From positions 1 to 43,056 of the forward strand of contig JAIOHM010000027.1 of assembly GCA_019912965.1 (NCBI GenBank): a stretch of 43,056 nucleotides of DNA, written 5' to 3'. Source of the DNA: Anaerolineae bacterium (GTDB lineage: Bacteria > Chloroflexota > Anaerolineae > Aggregatilineales > Phototrophicaceae). The notes under the pieces are model-generated. The model saw nothing but the letters and a program-made list of their open reading frames with translations. It was not told the origin of the DNA and ran no database searches. Below are positions 26,438 to 33,648 of this stretch, piece after piece. Numbering within the stretch: position 1 is the first letter of the stretch; each line of letters begins with the position of its first letter. The translations under genes were made by a program, and so were the position numbers.

Positions 26438-27952
26438 TTACCCCGTCGGCGTTACGGTCAGGCTGTAGCCGCCGCTGGTGTAACCATTCTGATCACCATC
26501 CCGCACGACCACAATCTGGAATGTGCCCGTACCCGGCAGCGCGAAACCTTCGATCTTTGCTACATCCTGTGAGGCTTCGGCGTAACCGCTGCGGAGGATC
26601 TGCCCGTTCGCATCCCGAATATCAATGCGCGGAATCAGCGTGCCGGAGGTGCGCTGGGCTACGAAATCCAGTACCGTCCCCTGCTGCCCCTCAATCGTCC
26701 AGATTTGCGACCATGACCCGTTGGTGATTTCGCCCGTGCGTGGTTCGTTATCCACCGCCGCCGTGCCGACTGGTGCTTGTGCAGCAATCGTCTCCGCCCC
26801 TGCACCATCCACACGAACGCGCAGGGTATAGCCGCCCGTCGTCCAACCGTCCTGATCATTCACCCGGCTGACGCGTACGGTGTAGCTGCCGGGGCCAGTC
26901 AGTTGATAACGGTCAACGGTTGCTTTTGCCGAACTCCGGTCTGCATAGCCAGAAATCAGCGTTTGCCCGCTGCCGCCCAGCAGTGTAACCACTAGCTGCA
27001 CATTCCCGCTTAACCGTTCAACCGTCACCGTGATGGTATCGCCCGCCGCTGCCGCCAGCGTCCAATCCTGATACCACACTGCACCCAATTCACCCGTCAA
27101 ATCGGTGTCATAGGCCGCCGCGCCGACCGGGGTTTGCAGCGCCGGATTATCTGCGCCGAAGCCCAATATTTCAACGTTCAGTTCGTATGTACCAACCGTA
27201 TCGTTATTGAAGCCGCCATCCCGCGAAACCACAATCGTGTAGGTTCCGGCGGTGGGCAGACTAAAACGGTCAATCCGCGCATTGTCATTGCCGCTGCTGT
27301 AATCGCTGTAACCTGTGGTCAGCGATATGCCGTTAGCATCCAACACTTCCAGCAGTGGAAACAATGTTCCGCCTGTGCGCCGCGCCGTAACGCGAATCTG
27401 GTCGGCGCTGGTGGCGTTGTAGGTGTAGCGGTGATACCAGCGCGTCCCGGTGATCTCGCCCACCACAGGCGCATCCGTCGTCACTTCGCCCAAAACAACC
27501 GAATTGTTGGGATTTTCCAGCGCCGTCGCCAGCGGTGTGACGAAGATGCTGTAGCTCCCGGTTGTGACTCCAGCTTCGCCATCATCCCGCGAAACCACTA
27601 CCGTATAAGTCCCGCCCGCAGGCAGCGTATATTCCCCAATTTCTGCCACCGCTCCGGTACGATCAGCCCCGTAGCTGGTGCTGATTTCCGCATTGGCCGC
27701 ATCCAGAATCACGACGCCCGGAATCAGGTTGCCATCCAGCCGTTCGACGCGGATGCTCAAGCGGTCAGCCGACGCCGTTTGCAGCGTCCACGACTGGCTG
27801 AAGGCTTCATTGGTGATGCTGCCCTGCGCCGCCACACTGTAAACCAGATTATTTCCCGCTGCCGTTGTCTCCGGCGTGGCTTCCTGCGCCCACACCGCAC
27901 CGACCGAAATCAGCGCCATCATCAACATGATCAACCATCGACTACTTCGCAT
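26438..27952 (-). CDS. Secreted PPC-like repeat protein (four domains)
   Basis: The 504-residue protein has a signal peptide (RWLIMLMMALISVGAVWAQ) followed by four beta-sandwich repeats of about 115 residues. Each reads 'W..(L/Y)...ad.I.V.v.R..G.L.P.v.ildanG..l..gY.d.s...A.I..f.LP..GtYtVvVsRd....g.ttG.Y.l.V'. This is the PPC fold in a variant with a YADRS-type loop in place of the DDDSAG loop of the 21678 protein, so the two are different subfamilies. An excellent GGAGGG lies 6 nt before the ATG. It is probably a surface or matrix protein; no catalytic residues are seen. Confidence 0.85.
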   Translation of the reverse strand: MRSSRWLIMLMMALISVGAVWAQEATPETTAAGNNLVYSVAAQGSITNEAFSQSWTLQTASADRLSIRVERLDGNLIPGVVILDAANAEISTSYGADRTGAVAEIGEYTLPAGGTYTVVVSRDDGEAGVTTGSYSIFVTPLATALENPNNSVVLGEVTTDAPVVGEITGTRWYHRYTYNATSADQIRVTARRTGGTLFPLLEVLDANGISLTTGYSDYSSGNDNARIDRFSLPTAGTYTIVVSRDGGFNNDTVGTYELNVEILGFGADNPALQTPVGAAAYDTDLTGELGAVWYQDWTLAAAAGDTITVTVERLSGNVQLVVTLLGGSGQTLISGYADRSSAKATVDRYQLTGPGSYTVRVSRVNDQDGWTTGGYTLRVRVDGAGAETIAAQAPVGTAAVDNEPRTGEITNGSWSQIWTIEGQQGTVLDFVAQRTSGTLIPRIDIRDANGQILRSGYAEASQDVAKIEGFALPGTGTFQIVVVRDGDQNGYTSGGYSLTVTPTG

Positions 27953-28203
27953 AGCTTTCCCTCCTTACTGCTTTTCTCCAACCACCCATTCTACTCCCGT
28001 TTTCCTCTGCGAACCTTTTCCCCTATGTTAATAATGAACACTCTGCGAAACCTCAGTAACTCCAGGAAAATAGTGCGAAAATCACGCAACCGAAGTATTG
28101 ATTCCCTCCCTCGTTTACGGGGGAGGGTTAGGTGGGGGTATCCGGTTACTTTCCTGAGTCTACCTCCGTGTCCTCTGTGTTTCTGTGGTAAAAAATCCCC
28201 TTC
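27953..28203. other. Intergenic stretch with dispersed repeats
   Basis: No gene is supported. It holds the palindrome at 28104-28139 and a phrase of the form CTCCGTGTCCTCTGTGTTTC (28165-28184). A relative of that phrase, CTCTGTGTCCTCTGTG, occurs at 30240. Both look like dispersed intergenic filler. Confidence 0.55.
28104..28139 (+). repeat. GC-rich palindromic dispersed repeat, intergenic copy
   Basis: CCCTCCC (28104-28110) pairs with GGGAGGG (28121-28127) around TCGTTTACGG, followed by TTAGGTGGGGGT. It has the same stem-plus-G-tail design as the copy inside the restriction gene at 15164. Confidence 0.75.
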
Positions 28204-28234
28204 TTGACTTTAAAGCCACTTGAAGGTGCATACT
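28204..28234 (+). promoter_or_regulatory. MerR-type promoter/operator with 19-bp spacer
   Basis: -35 TTGACT (28204-28209) and -10 CATACT (28229-28234) are 19 bp apart, the stretched spacing typical of MerR-activated promoters. Between them lies an imperfect palindrome, ACTTTAAAGCCACTTGAAGGT (28207-28227), matching its own reverse complement at 15 of 21 positions. It stands 38 nt before the MerR start, so it should be the autoregulated promoter of the MerR-GyrI operon. Confidence 0.75.
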
Positions 28235-28271
28235 ACGAGTCGACAGGGTTTTCCGAAAACCGAAAGCAGAG

Positions 28272-29102
28272 ATGAACATGTTCAAAATCGGTGATTTCTC
28301 CAAATTGTGCCGCGTACCCACTTCCGCCCTGCGTTACTACGACGATTTAGGGCTGTTGAAACCGGCACAGATCGACCAATTTACGGGCTATCGCTACTAC
28401 GCCGCCGACCAACTGCCGCGTCTCAACCGGATTCTGGCGCTAAAAGATTTGGGACTCTCGCTGGAACAGATCAAAGTGGTGCTGGATGAACCATTAGCTG
28501 CCGAGGAAATCCGGGGGATGCTCCGGCTCAAGCAGGCCGAAATTCAGCAAAAAGTGGATGAGGAACAGGCGCGGCTGCTGCGCGTCGAAGCCCGCCTCAA
28601 ACATATTGAACAGGAGGGCAAAATGCCCACACAGGATGTTGTACTCAAAACCATCGAAACCCAGCATGTACTGTCGATTCGGGAAGTGATCGCTGCGCCG
28701 TCGGATGTCGGGACTCTGCTAGGGGAAACCTTTATGGCGATTTCGGCACAGGGCATTCAGCCCATCGGCGCGCCGCTTGCCATCTTCCACGACGAAGAAT
28801 TCAAACCCGCCGATCTGGATGTTGAAATTGCGCTGCCCGTCGCCGCACCCGTCAAGCAAAATATCGAACTCGACGGCGGACGGATGCTCACCGTGCAAGA
28901 TTTGAAAGGTTTCTCGCTGGCGGCCTGCATCATCCACAATGGCACATTCGATACCATCCCGGATACCTACAACGCCATCGCCCAATGGATTAGCAGCAGC
29001 GGCTACCGTTTCGCTGGCCCATCGCGCGAAGTCTATCTGACCGCGCCCGATGCCGAGGGCAAATCCGTCACAGAAATTCAGTATCCGGTGGAGAAAGCCT
29101 AA
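28272..29102 (+). CDS. MerR-family regulator with GyrI-like effector domain
   Basis: The 276-residue protein has three parts. A winged-helix MerR DNA-binding domain spans residues 1-70 (FKIGDFSKLCRVPTSALRYY; GYRYY). A dimerisation helix covers about 80-118. A C-terminal GyrI/AraC-effector-like domain covers about 125-276, with IREVIAAPSDVG and the 'CIIHNGTFDTIPDTYNAIAQWI' type helix. The layout is that of BmrR/BltR regulators, which bind lipophilic cations or drugs and twist a 19-bp-spacer promoter into activity. Such a promoter lies just upstream. It is followed at 2 nt by a GyrI-like gene in the same operon. A second ATG two codons in is an equally possible start. Confidence 0.92.
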   Translation: MNMFKIGDFSKLCRVPTSALRYYDDLGLLKPAQIDQFTGYRYYAADQLPRLNRILALKDLGLSLEQIKVVLDEPLAAEEIRGMLRLKQAEIQQKVDEEQARLLRVEARLKHIEQEGKMPTQDVVLKTIETQHVLSIREVIAAPSDVGTLLGETFMAISAQGIQPIGAPLAIFHDEEFKPADLDVEIALPVAAPVKQNIELDGGRMLTVQDLKGFSLAACIIHNGTFDTIPDTYNAIAQWISSSGYRFAGPSREVYLTAPDAEGKSVTEIQYPVEKA

Positions 29103-29104
29103 TC

Positions 29105-29716
29105 ATGGAAAAGCGCGATTTCCGCAAAGAACTCAAACAGCTTTATAACCCACCTACCAGACAGGTCAGCGCGGTTATCGTCCCGCCCATGAACTTTCTG
29201 ATGGTCGATGGCGCGGGAGACCCGAACCAGTCGCAGCCCTTCGCGGAAGCCACCGAAGCCCTCTACAGCCTGTCCTACACGCTCAAGTTTGCCAGTAAAG
29301 CGGCAGGCATCGATTACGGCGTCATGCCGTTAGAAGGTTTATGGTGGGTGGAAGGGAATAATTTCGATCTGCTGTCAGACCGCAGCCTGTGGCGCTGGAC
29401 TCTCATGATAATGCAGCCCGACCCCATCACGCCGGAAAGGGTTACATCTGCCGTTGCCGAAGTGCGCCGCAAGAAAAATCCCCCCGCGCTGGATCGTGTC
29501 CGCTTCGAATGTTATGACGAGGGTTTAGTCGCCCAACTCATGCACATCGGCCCGTACAGCGCCGAAATGCCGAACGTCGAACGCGTCCACAATTACATCA
29601 TCGAACAGGGCAATGCGCTCGTCGGCAGGCATCACGAAATCTACGTGGGTGATCCTAATCGCACCGCGCCGGAAAAGCTCAAAACCATCCTGCGCCAACC
29701 CATGCGCCCCGCCTAA
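29105..29716 (+). CDS. GyrI-like small-molecule-binding protein
   Basis: The 203-residue protein has the GyrI-like SHS2 layout, with VDGAGDPNQSQPFAEATEALYSL near residue 35, EGLWWVEG, and the terminal RHHEIYVGDPNRT that closes the pocket. Free-standing proteins of this type bind, and in some cases hydrolyse, small hydrophobic or electrophilic compounds. It overlaps operonically with the MerR gene (2-nt gap) whose own effector domain is of the same fold. The pair probably senses and neutralises the same class of ligand. The exact ligand is unknown. Confidence 0.88.
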   Translation: MEKRDFRKELKQLYNPPTRQVSAVIVPPMNFLMVDGAGDPNQSQPFAEATEALYSLSYTLKFASKAAGIDYGVMPLEGLWWVEGNNFDLLSDRSLWRWTLMIMQPDPITPERVTSAVAEVRRKKNPPALDRVRFECYDEGLVAQLMHIGPYSAEMPNVERVHNYIIEQGNALVGRHHEIYVGDPNRTAPEKLKTILRQPMRPA

Positions 29717-29727
29717 AACCCACCCGC

Positions 29728-29753
29728 TAGGGCACATCGTCGGATGTGCCCTA
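29728..29753 (+). terminator. Hairpin ending the MerR-GyrI operon
   Basis: TAGGGCACATC (29728-29738), loop GTCG, GATGTGCCCTA (29743-29753): a perfect 11-bp stem starting 12 nt after the stop. No T tract follows. Confidence 0.65.
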
Positions 29754-29782
29754 AAATCCATCACTAATTGGAGTTCAGATGT

Positions 29783-30186
29783 TTATTCCTCAAACTCTGC
29801 TGAATCCAAAATGGGGTCTTTCCAATTGTCCGGCGGCTCAATTTTTGCGTCCACACCCGCATGTTCATTTAACAAATAGAGAAGGTGACTGCCGCTGAGT
29901 AATTCGATAGGTTTACCCTCGGCAAATTCAAAAGCGGACTTTCCAAACCCACTTGTAGTTACCAAAATGCCTTTTGATGCCCTTCATTTTGAAGCGTTCC
30001 AAACAAATCGCGGACTGCACTGACCCCAACAGTATGTTTGTATCGCTTTGCTTGGATAACTACTTTGCCGCCAAAGCTTGGATGTGGATCATAAGCGCTT
30101 TTCCAACTATCCCCCAACCCGCTTAACATTCCCCGCCCCTCAAAACCGTTGGTGAACTCGTCTCCAAAAACGTACCAAATGGTCAC
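29783..30186 (-). pseudogene. Truncated, frameshifted Mrr-like restriction endonuclease remnant
   Basis: Two minus-strand frames join into one Mrr-like C-terminal half. The first ends FGGKVVIQAKRYKHTV...VRDLFGTLQNEG, with the QAK part of the Mrr catalytic motif. The second continues ASKGILVTTSGFGKSAFEF and GKPIELLSGSHLLYLL. The join needs one extra base near 29980 (GAAGGGCATCA where GAAGGNGCATCA is expected). The upstream half of the Mrr fold, including the catalytic Asp region, is missing. Instead the frame enters dispersed element copy B (GTG at 30184-30186), coding WYVFGDEFTNGFEGRG. It is therefore probably dead. A sequencing error at the frameshift is possible, but the N-terminal loss would remain. 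Confidence 0.8.
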
Positions 30187-30226
30187 CCTTTTTCATTCCA
30201 AATCTGCTATCCTGTTCTTATGAATA
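30100..30226 (-). repeat. Dispersed element core, copy B
   Basis: It is closely matched by copy C (42709-42838), roughly four bases in five by eye, and more distantly by copy A (17411-17553); all are in the same orientation. On the minus strand it runs from ATTCATAAGAACAGGATAGC through TTTGGAATGAAAAAGGGTGA to AGCGGGTTGGGGGATAGTTG, after which the three copies diverge. It is fused to the Mrr-like remnant. Confidence 0.75.
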
Positions 30227-30320
30227 CTTTGCATTTTCTCTCTGTGTCCTCTGTGAACTGTGCGAAGCCTCCCGCTTGCGGGAATGCGGTGAATCGCTTT
30301 TTTCCCTTCGTTTTATGTAT

Positions 30321-30362
30321 TTGCTGAAGGCTGAAGGCTAATGGCTAAAAGCTAACGGCTAC
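30321..30362. repeat. Heptamer tandem array (NGGCTRA family)
   Basis: TTGCTGA, AGGCTGA, AGGCTAA, TGGCTAA, AAGCTAA, CGGCTAC in strict register, followed by TGGCGGCCAAAC, as at 17646. Confidence 0.85.
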
Positions 30363-30479
30363 TTGGCGGCCAAACCCAATCCCGCCACCGCGCCGCCGCC
30401 GCCACTCTTTGCGCGCAAACCCATTTCGCAATCGCAATCGCCGCAATCGTCGCAAACCCTTCCCGTATTTTTCTGGAAA

Positions 30480-30556
30480 CCAATAACCAAGAACGAATAA
30501 CCAACAACCAAAAACGATGCACCTAGCACCTAGCACTTCGGACTTAGCACCAATGA
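30480..30556. repeat. Heptamer tandem array switching families (CCAANAA to CCTAGCA)
   Basis: Eleven units in unbroken 7-nt register: CCAATAA, CCAAGAA, CGAATAA, CCAACAA, CCAAAAA, CGATGCA, CCTAGCA, CCTAGCA, CTTCGGA, CTTAGCA, CCAATGA. The unit sequence changes along the array while the register holds. Confidence 0.85.
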
Positions 30557-30798
30557 CAGCGCCAACCTCCCGCATAGCCGCTGCACAATGACAACCTTGT
30601 CGCGCGGCGGCATCCTCCCGTGTCGCCGCTGCACACTACGGCGCTCCCCGTCTCAACCGCTGACAATGACATTTGCGACATGCCTCCCTCCCTCATTCCC
30701 GCCGACAACCCCTACGGCAATTGTGCAAAAATTGAATCCTATCGCTTCATATCTTTCTCCTCAGACTTGCAACTGCCGAACCAGAACTTCCCGCCTTT

Positions 30799-30833
30799 TA
30801 CTCGTCACTTTTTTCTCAGTACGCGGTACTTTA
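30799..30833. repeat. Degenerate heptamer array (TACTCGT family)
   Basis: TACTCGT, CACTTTT, TTCTCAG, TACGCGG, TACTTTA. It is degenerate but keeps the register, and runs into the stop codon of the cyclotransferase gene. A purer TTACTCG pair occurs at 42641. Confidence 0.5.
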
Positions 30834-31127
30834 CTCCGCATACACCCATGTTTCGCGCCCGCTGCGGAGGCCGACGCGGATACGCCGGTAAGCAGTCGTT
30901 TCGTAGATGTCCATCCGCGCGAGTTCTTCGGGAGTCACATCCAGCACTTTCCCGGCAACAGATTTACCCGCTTCCGGCACGATAATCGGAAATGTGCCGT
31001 CGCTCATCACGATTTCGGATTTAAAGTAATCATCCAGCACATCCGGTGCGCCTTCGATTTCGCGTCCGATCACCCGGCGCTGCACATCCGGGTCTTGCAG
31101 TGTGCCGTAAACAAAAAGCTGTTCCAT
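30831..31127 (-). CDS. Gamma-glutamylcyclotransferase-like (AIG2/GGCT family) protein
   Basis: The short 98-residue protein begins MEQLFVYGTLQDPDVQRRV, the YGTL substrate-loop motif of the GGCT/AIG2 fold. It continues with FPIIVPEAGKSVAGKVLDVTPEELARMDIYE and ends YRRIRVGLRSGRETWVYAE. The family glutamate is probably the one in DIYE. Family members turn gamma-glutamyl peptides or amines into 5-oxoproline; members this short often have uncertain substrates. An AAGGGAAG ribosome site precedes the ATG. It is divergent from the first TIR-NACHT gene, and the 80-bp gap contains that gene's promoter. Confidence 0.88.
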   Translation of the reverse strand: MEQLFVYGTLQDPDVQRRVIGREIEGAPDVLDDYFKSEIVMSDGTFPIIVPEAGKSVAGKVLDVTPEELARMDIYETTAYRRIRVGLRSGRETWVYAE

Positions 31128-31147
31128 TTCGGCTTCCCTTTATTGAT

Positions 31148-31177
31148 TTGAAAGGTATCTTCACGGCATACTATACA
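31148..31177 (+). promoter_or_regulatory. Sigma-70-like promoter of TIR-NACHT gene 1
   Basis: TTGAAA (31148-31153), 18-bp spacer, TATACA (31172-31177), 30 nt before the GTG start. It lies between two divergent genes. Confidence 0.6.
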
Positions 31178-31207
31178 GGATGAACAGTACTGTAAAGAAG
31201 GCTATGC

Positions 31208-33595
31208 GTGTCTGAAAAACTCAATGTCTTCATCAGTTATGCCCGTGAAGATGGCCGCGACTATGCCGACCATCTGTACCGCGCGTTTAGCGAACGCGGC
31301 ATCGCCGCATGGCGTGATGAACGCAACATCAATCCCTATCAGGACTTCAGCGGTGAGATCGAGAAGGCCATCGAAGACTCGACCCATGTGGTTGCCTGCC
31401 TGACTCCTTCGATTGCCCAGCGTAAAGACAGCTTTGTCCGCCGCGAAATTTTGTATGCGCAGGGCTGGCAAAAACCGATCACCCCGCTGTTGATGCCCGG
31501 TTTTGATAAACGGCATATCCCAACGCTGATTAACCATCTGACGTGGATGGAGTTTCAGGAGTTTGGTGAAGACTTTCCCCACCTACTGCAACGCTTGGGC
31601 AGAAACGAAACCTTTGTTCCTTCAACTCAACAAGACCCCTTTCAGGATTATCTACACGCCCTTTATAAAGATGTGGTGTCCTTTTTGGATAGCACCGTTT
31701 TTTCGCTCATCACCCTGCACAGCGAAGCAACGCCCGAAGTCGTGAAACCGCGTGAAGTCCGGGCGCGGGCATTACCGATGGGCTTTAAAGGATTAGCCGT
31801 CAAACAGGAGACTTCACAGCCTGACCAAAGTTATTTCGATTCGTTCCATAACGCTTACGATTACTTTGGTGGGCGACTGCTGCTGTTGGGTGATCCCGGC
31901 GCGGGCAAAACCACTACCTTAATGGCGTTTGCGCGGGAAGCGATTGCCCAACGTTTGGATGATTCGACCCTGCCTTTACCCATTGTTGCGCCGGTTGCCA
32001 GCTACATAACCGGATCAGGACTCTCAGTGGGTGGTTGGCTGGCAAATCTGAATAGTTACCTCAATGCCACCACCATTGACCAACTGCTTCAGCAAGGCAA
32101 ACTGCTGCTCTTGCTCGATGGTCTGGACGAACTGGAAAGCGAATATGTCGTCACGGGCGGCGCGTCCGATGAGATCACTGGTAAAGAAGGCGCGGTTATC
32201 GAACGTTTCGACCCTCGCAAGCGCTTTCTGGAAAATCTGGCGCAGCTAAACCCGGTCAACAAAGTTCTGGTGACCTGCCGCGTCAAGGATTTTGACGAGA
32301 TCAACACTCAGGTGAGTTTGAACGGAGCCATTACCCTTCAACCGCTGGATGACGAGCAGATGGCGGAATATCTGCGCGATCAGCCAGCCCTTTTGTCAGC
32401 TATCCAAACGGACGAGGGTTTGCGGGAGATGTCTCGGACGCCGCTGCTGCTCAGTTTGCTCACCTATGCTTATGCAGGATTGGGGGCGAAAACCGCTGCG
32501 TTGGGTGATTTAAGCAAAAGCCCCGGTGAACTGCGCTGGGAAATTTTCTCGACGTATATTCAGCGCCGTTACGAACGGGAACAGATGCGAAGCAGCCATC
32601 CCCCTGCTTATTCATTGGAAGCCATTTATGAGGTTTTGGGGCAGGTATTCTTTTATTACATGACCAAAGTCTTTAAAACATCTCTAAAGCGGCGGATTGT
32701 TTTCAACGGCACTGAATTCCCGATACAGCAGAACGATGCATTTGTTGAACTGGTTCAGCGGCTTCATCTGATTGTTCCGGTTCGCCCGAAAGTATATCGG
32801 TTCATCCATCTGCTCCTGCGTGACCACTTCCTGCTGGCTTACTGCCGTAAGATGCTCCATTCCTCGGATACAACCCCGCGTATCGAAGCCGCGCAAGGCT
32901 TGAGTTTGGTGAAAGACAGTCTGGCAGTTGAGACGCTTATTGAAAGCATCAACGATACTGATCCCATTGTTCGGGCAACGGCAGTCAAATCATTATCGAC
33001 GTTGGCAGAAGTGGCGTCCGATACGCTCATGGAATTATTTGACTCAACGACCAATCCCCGAATGCGGCAGGTAGCGGTTTCAGTTTTAAGCCGTTCGCCC
33101 AAACCGCCGCAGCGGGATTGGTTTCTCAACCTTCTGTCTGATTCAGATGATATTATCCGGCGCTTGGCAGTGGAGGCGCTCTACTGGTGGCAAAAGAGTG
33201 ATGAGGTTGTAACTGCCTTGATGCGGGTTGCACCCGAAGACCACAATCTTTGGGTACGCGATAGTGCGCTTCGCGTTTTGGCAAAGTCTCAAAATGTTCG
33301 GGCTGTTGATATTCTGGCGGATGCACTTTGGAATTCGCGTTATGACAATGCTAAATTCGATGCCATGAAGGCGCTTGCGGCAATGCCTGTTGAACAAATT
33401 CGAGAACCGATCCTGCGTGTTGCTGACCGCGTTATAAATCTAAGTCTTTTACGGGATTTGATCGTGTTGTTAGGTGAATTGGGTGATGTGCGTGCCATTC
33501 CGATTCTGAAAACCCATTTACAGCATCCAAACAGCTTTGTACAGCGCGATGCAAAAGCTGCCCTGGAAAAGCTCGGCTACAAAGAAGAAACATAA
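31208..33595 (+). CDS. TIR-NACHT-HEAT NLR-like immune protein 1
   Basis: The 795-residue protein has three parts. A TIR domain spans about 5-115: LNVFISYAREDGRDYADHLY, AAWRDERNINPYQDFSGEIE, DSFVRREILYA. By alignment to plant TIRs, Glu50 in SGEIEKAI is the NADase glutamate. The NACHT STAND ATPase has Walker A GDPGAGKTT (228-236), Walker B LLLLLDGLDE (about 300-309), sensor-type VLVTCRVKDFDE, and the FIHLLLRDHFLLAYC helix near 530. HEAT-like repeats run from about 560 to the end (DPIVRATAVKSLSTLAE; DDIIRRLAVEALYWW; YDNAKFDAMKALAAMP). Bacterial TIR and NACHT proteins of this kind are antiphage effectors: ligand binding at the repeats opens the NACHT switch, TIRs cluster and NAD+ is destroyed. 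The GTG start has AAGAAGG 6 nt upstream. A paralog lies at 40001. Confidence 0.93.
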   Translation: MSEKLNVFISYAREDGRDYADHLYRAFSERGIAAWRDERNINPYQDFSGEIEKAIEDSTHVVACLTPSIAQRKDSFVRREILYAQGWQKPITPLLMPGFDKRHIPTLINHLTWMEFQEFGEDFPHLLQRLGRNETFVPSTQQDPFQDYLHALYKDVVSFLDSTVFSLITLHSEATPEVVKPREVRARALPMGFKGLAVKQETSQPDQSYFDSFHNAYDYFGGRLLLLGDPGAGKTTTLMAFAREAIAQRLDDSTLPLPIVAPVASYITGSGLSVGGWLANLNSYLNATTIDQLLQQGKLLLLLDGLDELESEYVVTGGASDEITGKEGAVIERFDPRKRFLENLAQLNPVNKVLVTCRVKDFDEINTQVSLNGAITLQPLDDEQMAEYLRDQPALLSAIQTDEGLREMSRTPLLLSLLTYAYAGLGAKTAALGDLSKSPGELRWEIFSTYIQRRYEREQMRSSHPPAYSLEAIYEVLGQVFFYYMTKVFKTSLKRRIVFNGTEFPIQQNDAFVELVQRLHLIVPVRPKVYRFIHLLLRDHFLLAYCRKMLHSSDTTPRIEAAQGLSLVKDSLAVETLIESINDTDPIVRATAVKSLSTLAEVASDTLMELFDSTTNPRMRQVAVSVLSRSPKPPQRDWFLNLLSDSDDIIRRLAVEALYWWQKSDEVVTALMRVAPEDHNLWVRDSALRVLAKSQNVRAVDILADALWNSRYDNAKFDAMKALAAMPVEQIREPILRVADRVINLSLLRDLIVLLGELGDVRAIPILKTHLQHPNSFVQRDAKAALEKLGYKEET

Positions 33596-33636
33596 AAGGC
33601 ACAAAAACCGATGCAGTCTTTGTGCCTTTGTTTTGC
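33594..33636. terminator. Bidirectional terminator between TIR-NACHT 1 and serS
   Basis: AAAGGCACAAA (33595-33605) pairs perfectly with TTTGTGCCTTT (33619-33629), followed on plus by GTTTTG and on minus by TTTATG. It serves both convergent genes. Confidence 0.75.
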
Positions 33637-33648
33637 TGTGTTACAAAC

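Larger units (their letters stand above)
30187..30830. other. 644-bp gene-free gap rich in repeats
   Basis: No credible gene on either strand. It holds the upstream end of element copy B, a CTCTGTGTCCTCTGTG phrase, heptamer arrays at 30321, 30480 and 30799, a CGCAATCGCAATCGCCGC stretch, and three diverged copies of a CCGCTGCACAATGACA-like phrase at about 30577-30675. Confidence 0.65.

Noticed and set aside
26625..28207. Long plus-strand open frames opposite the PPC protein at 26438
   Set aside because: They lie antisense to a gene with a clear signal peptide and PPC repeats. Their products are Arg/His-rich and match no family.
30480..30556. Possible CRISPR array
   Set aside because: Units are 7 nt with no spacers, repeats are degenerate, and no cas gene is present.
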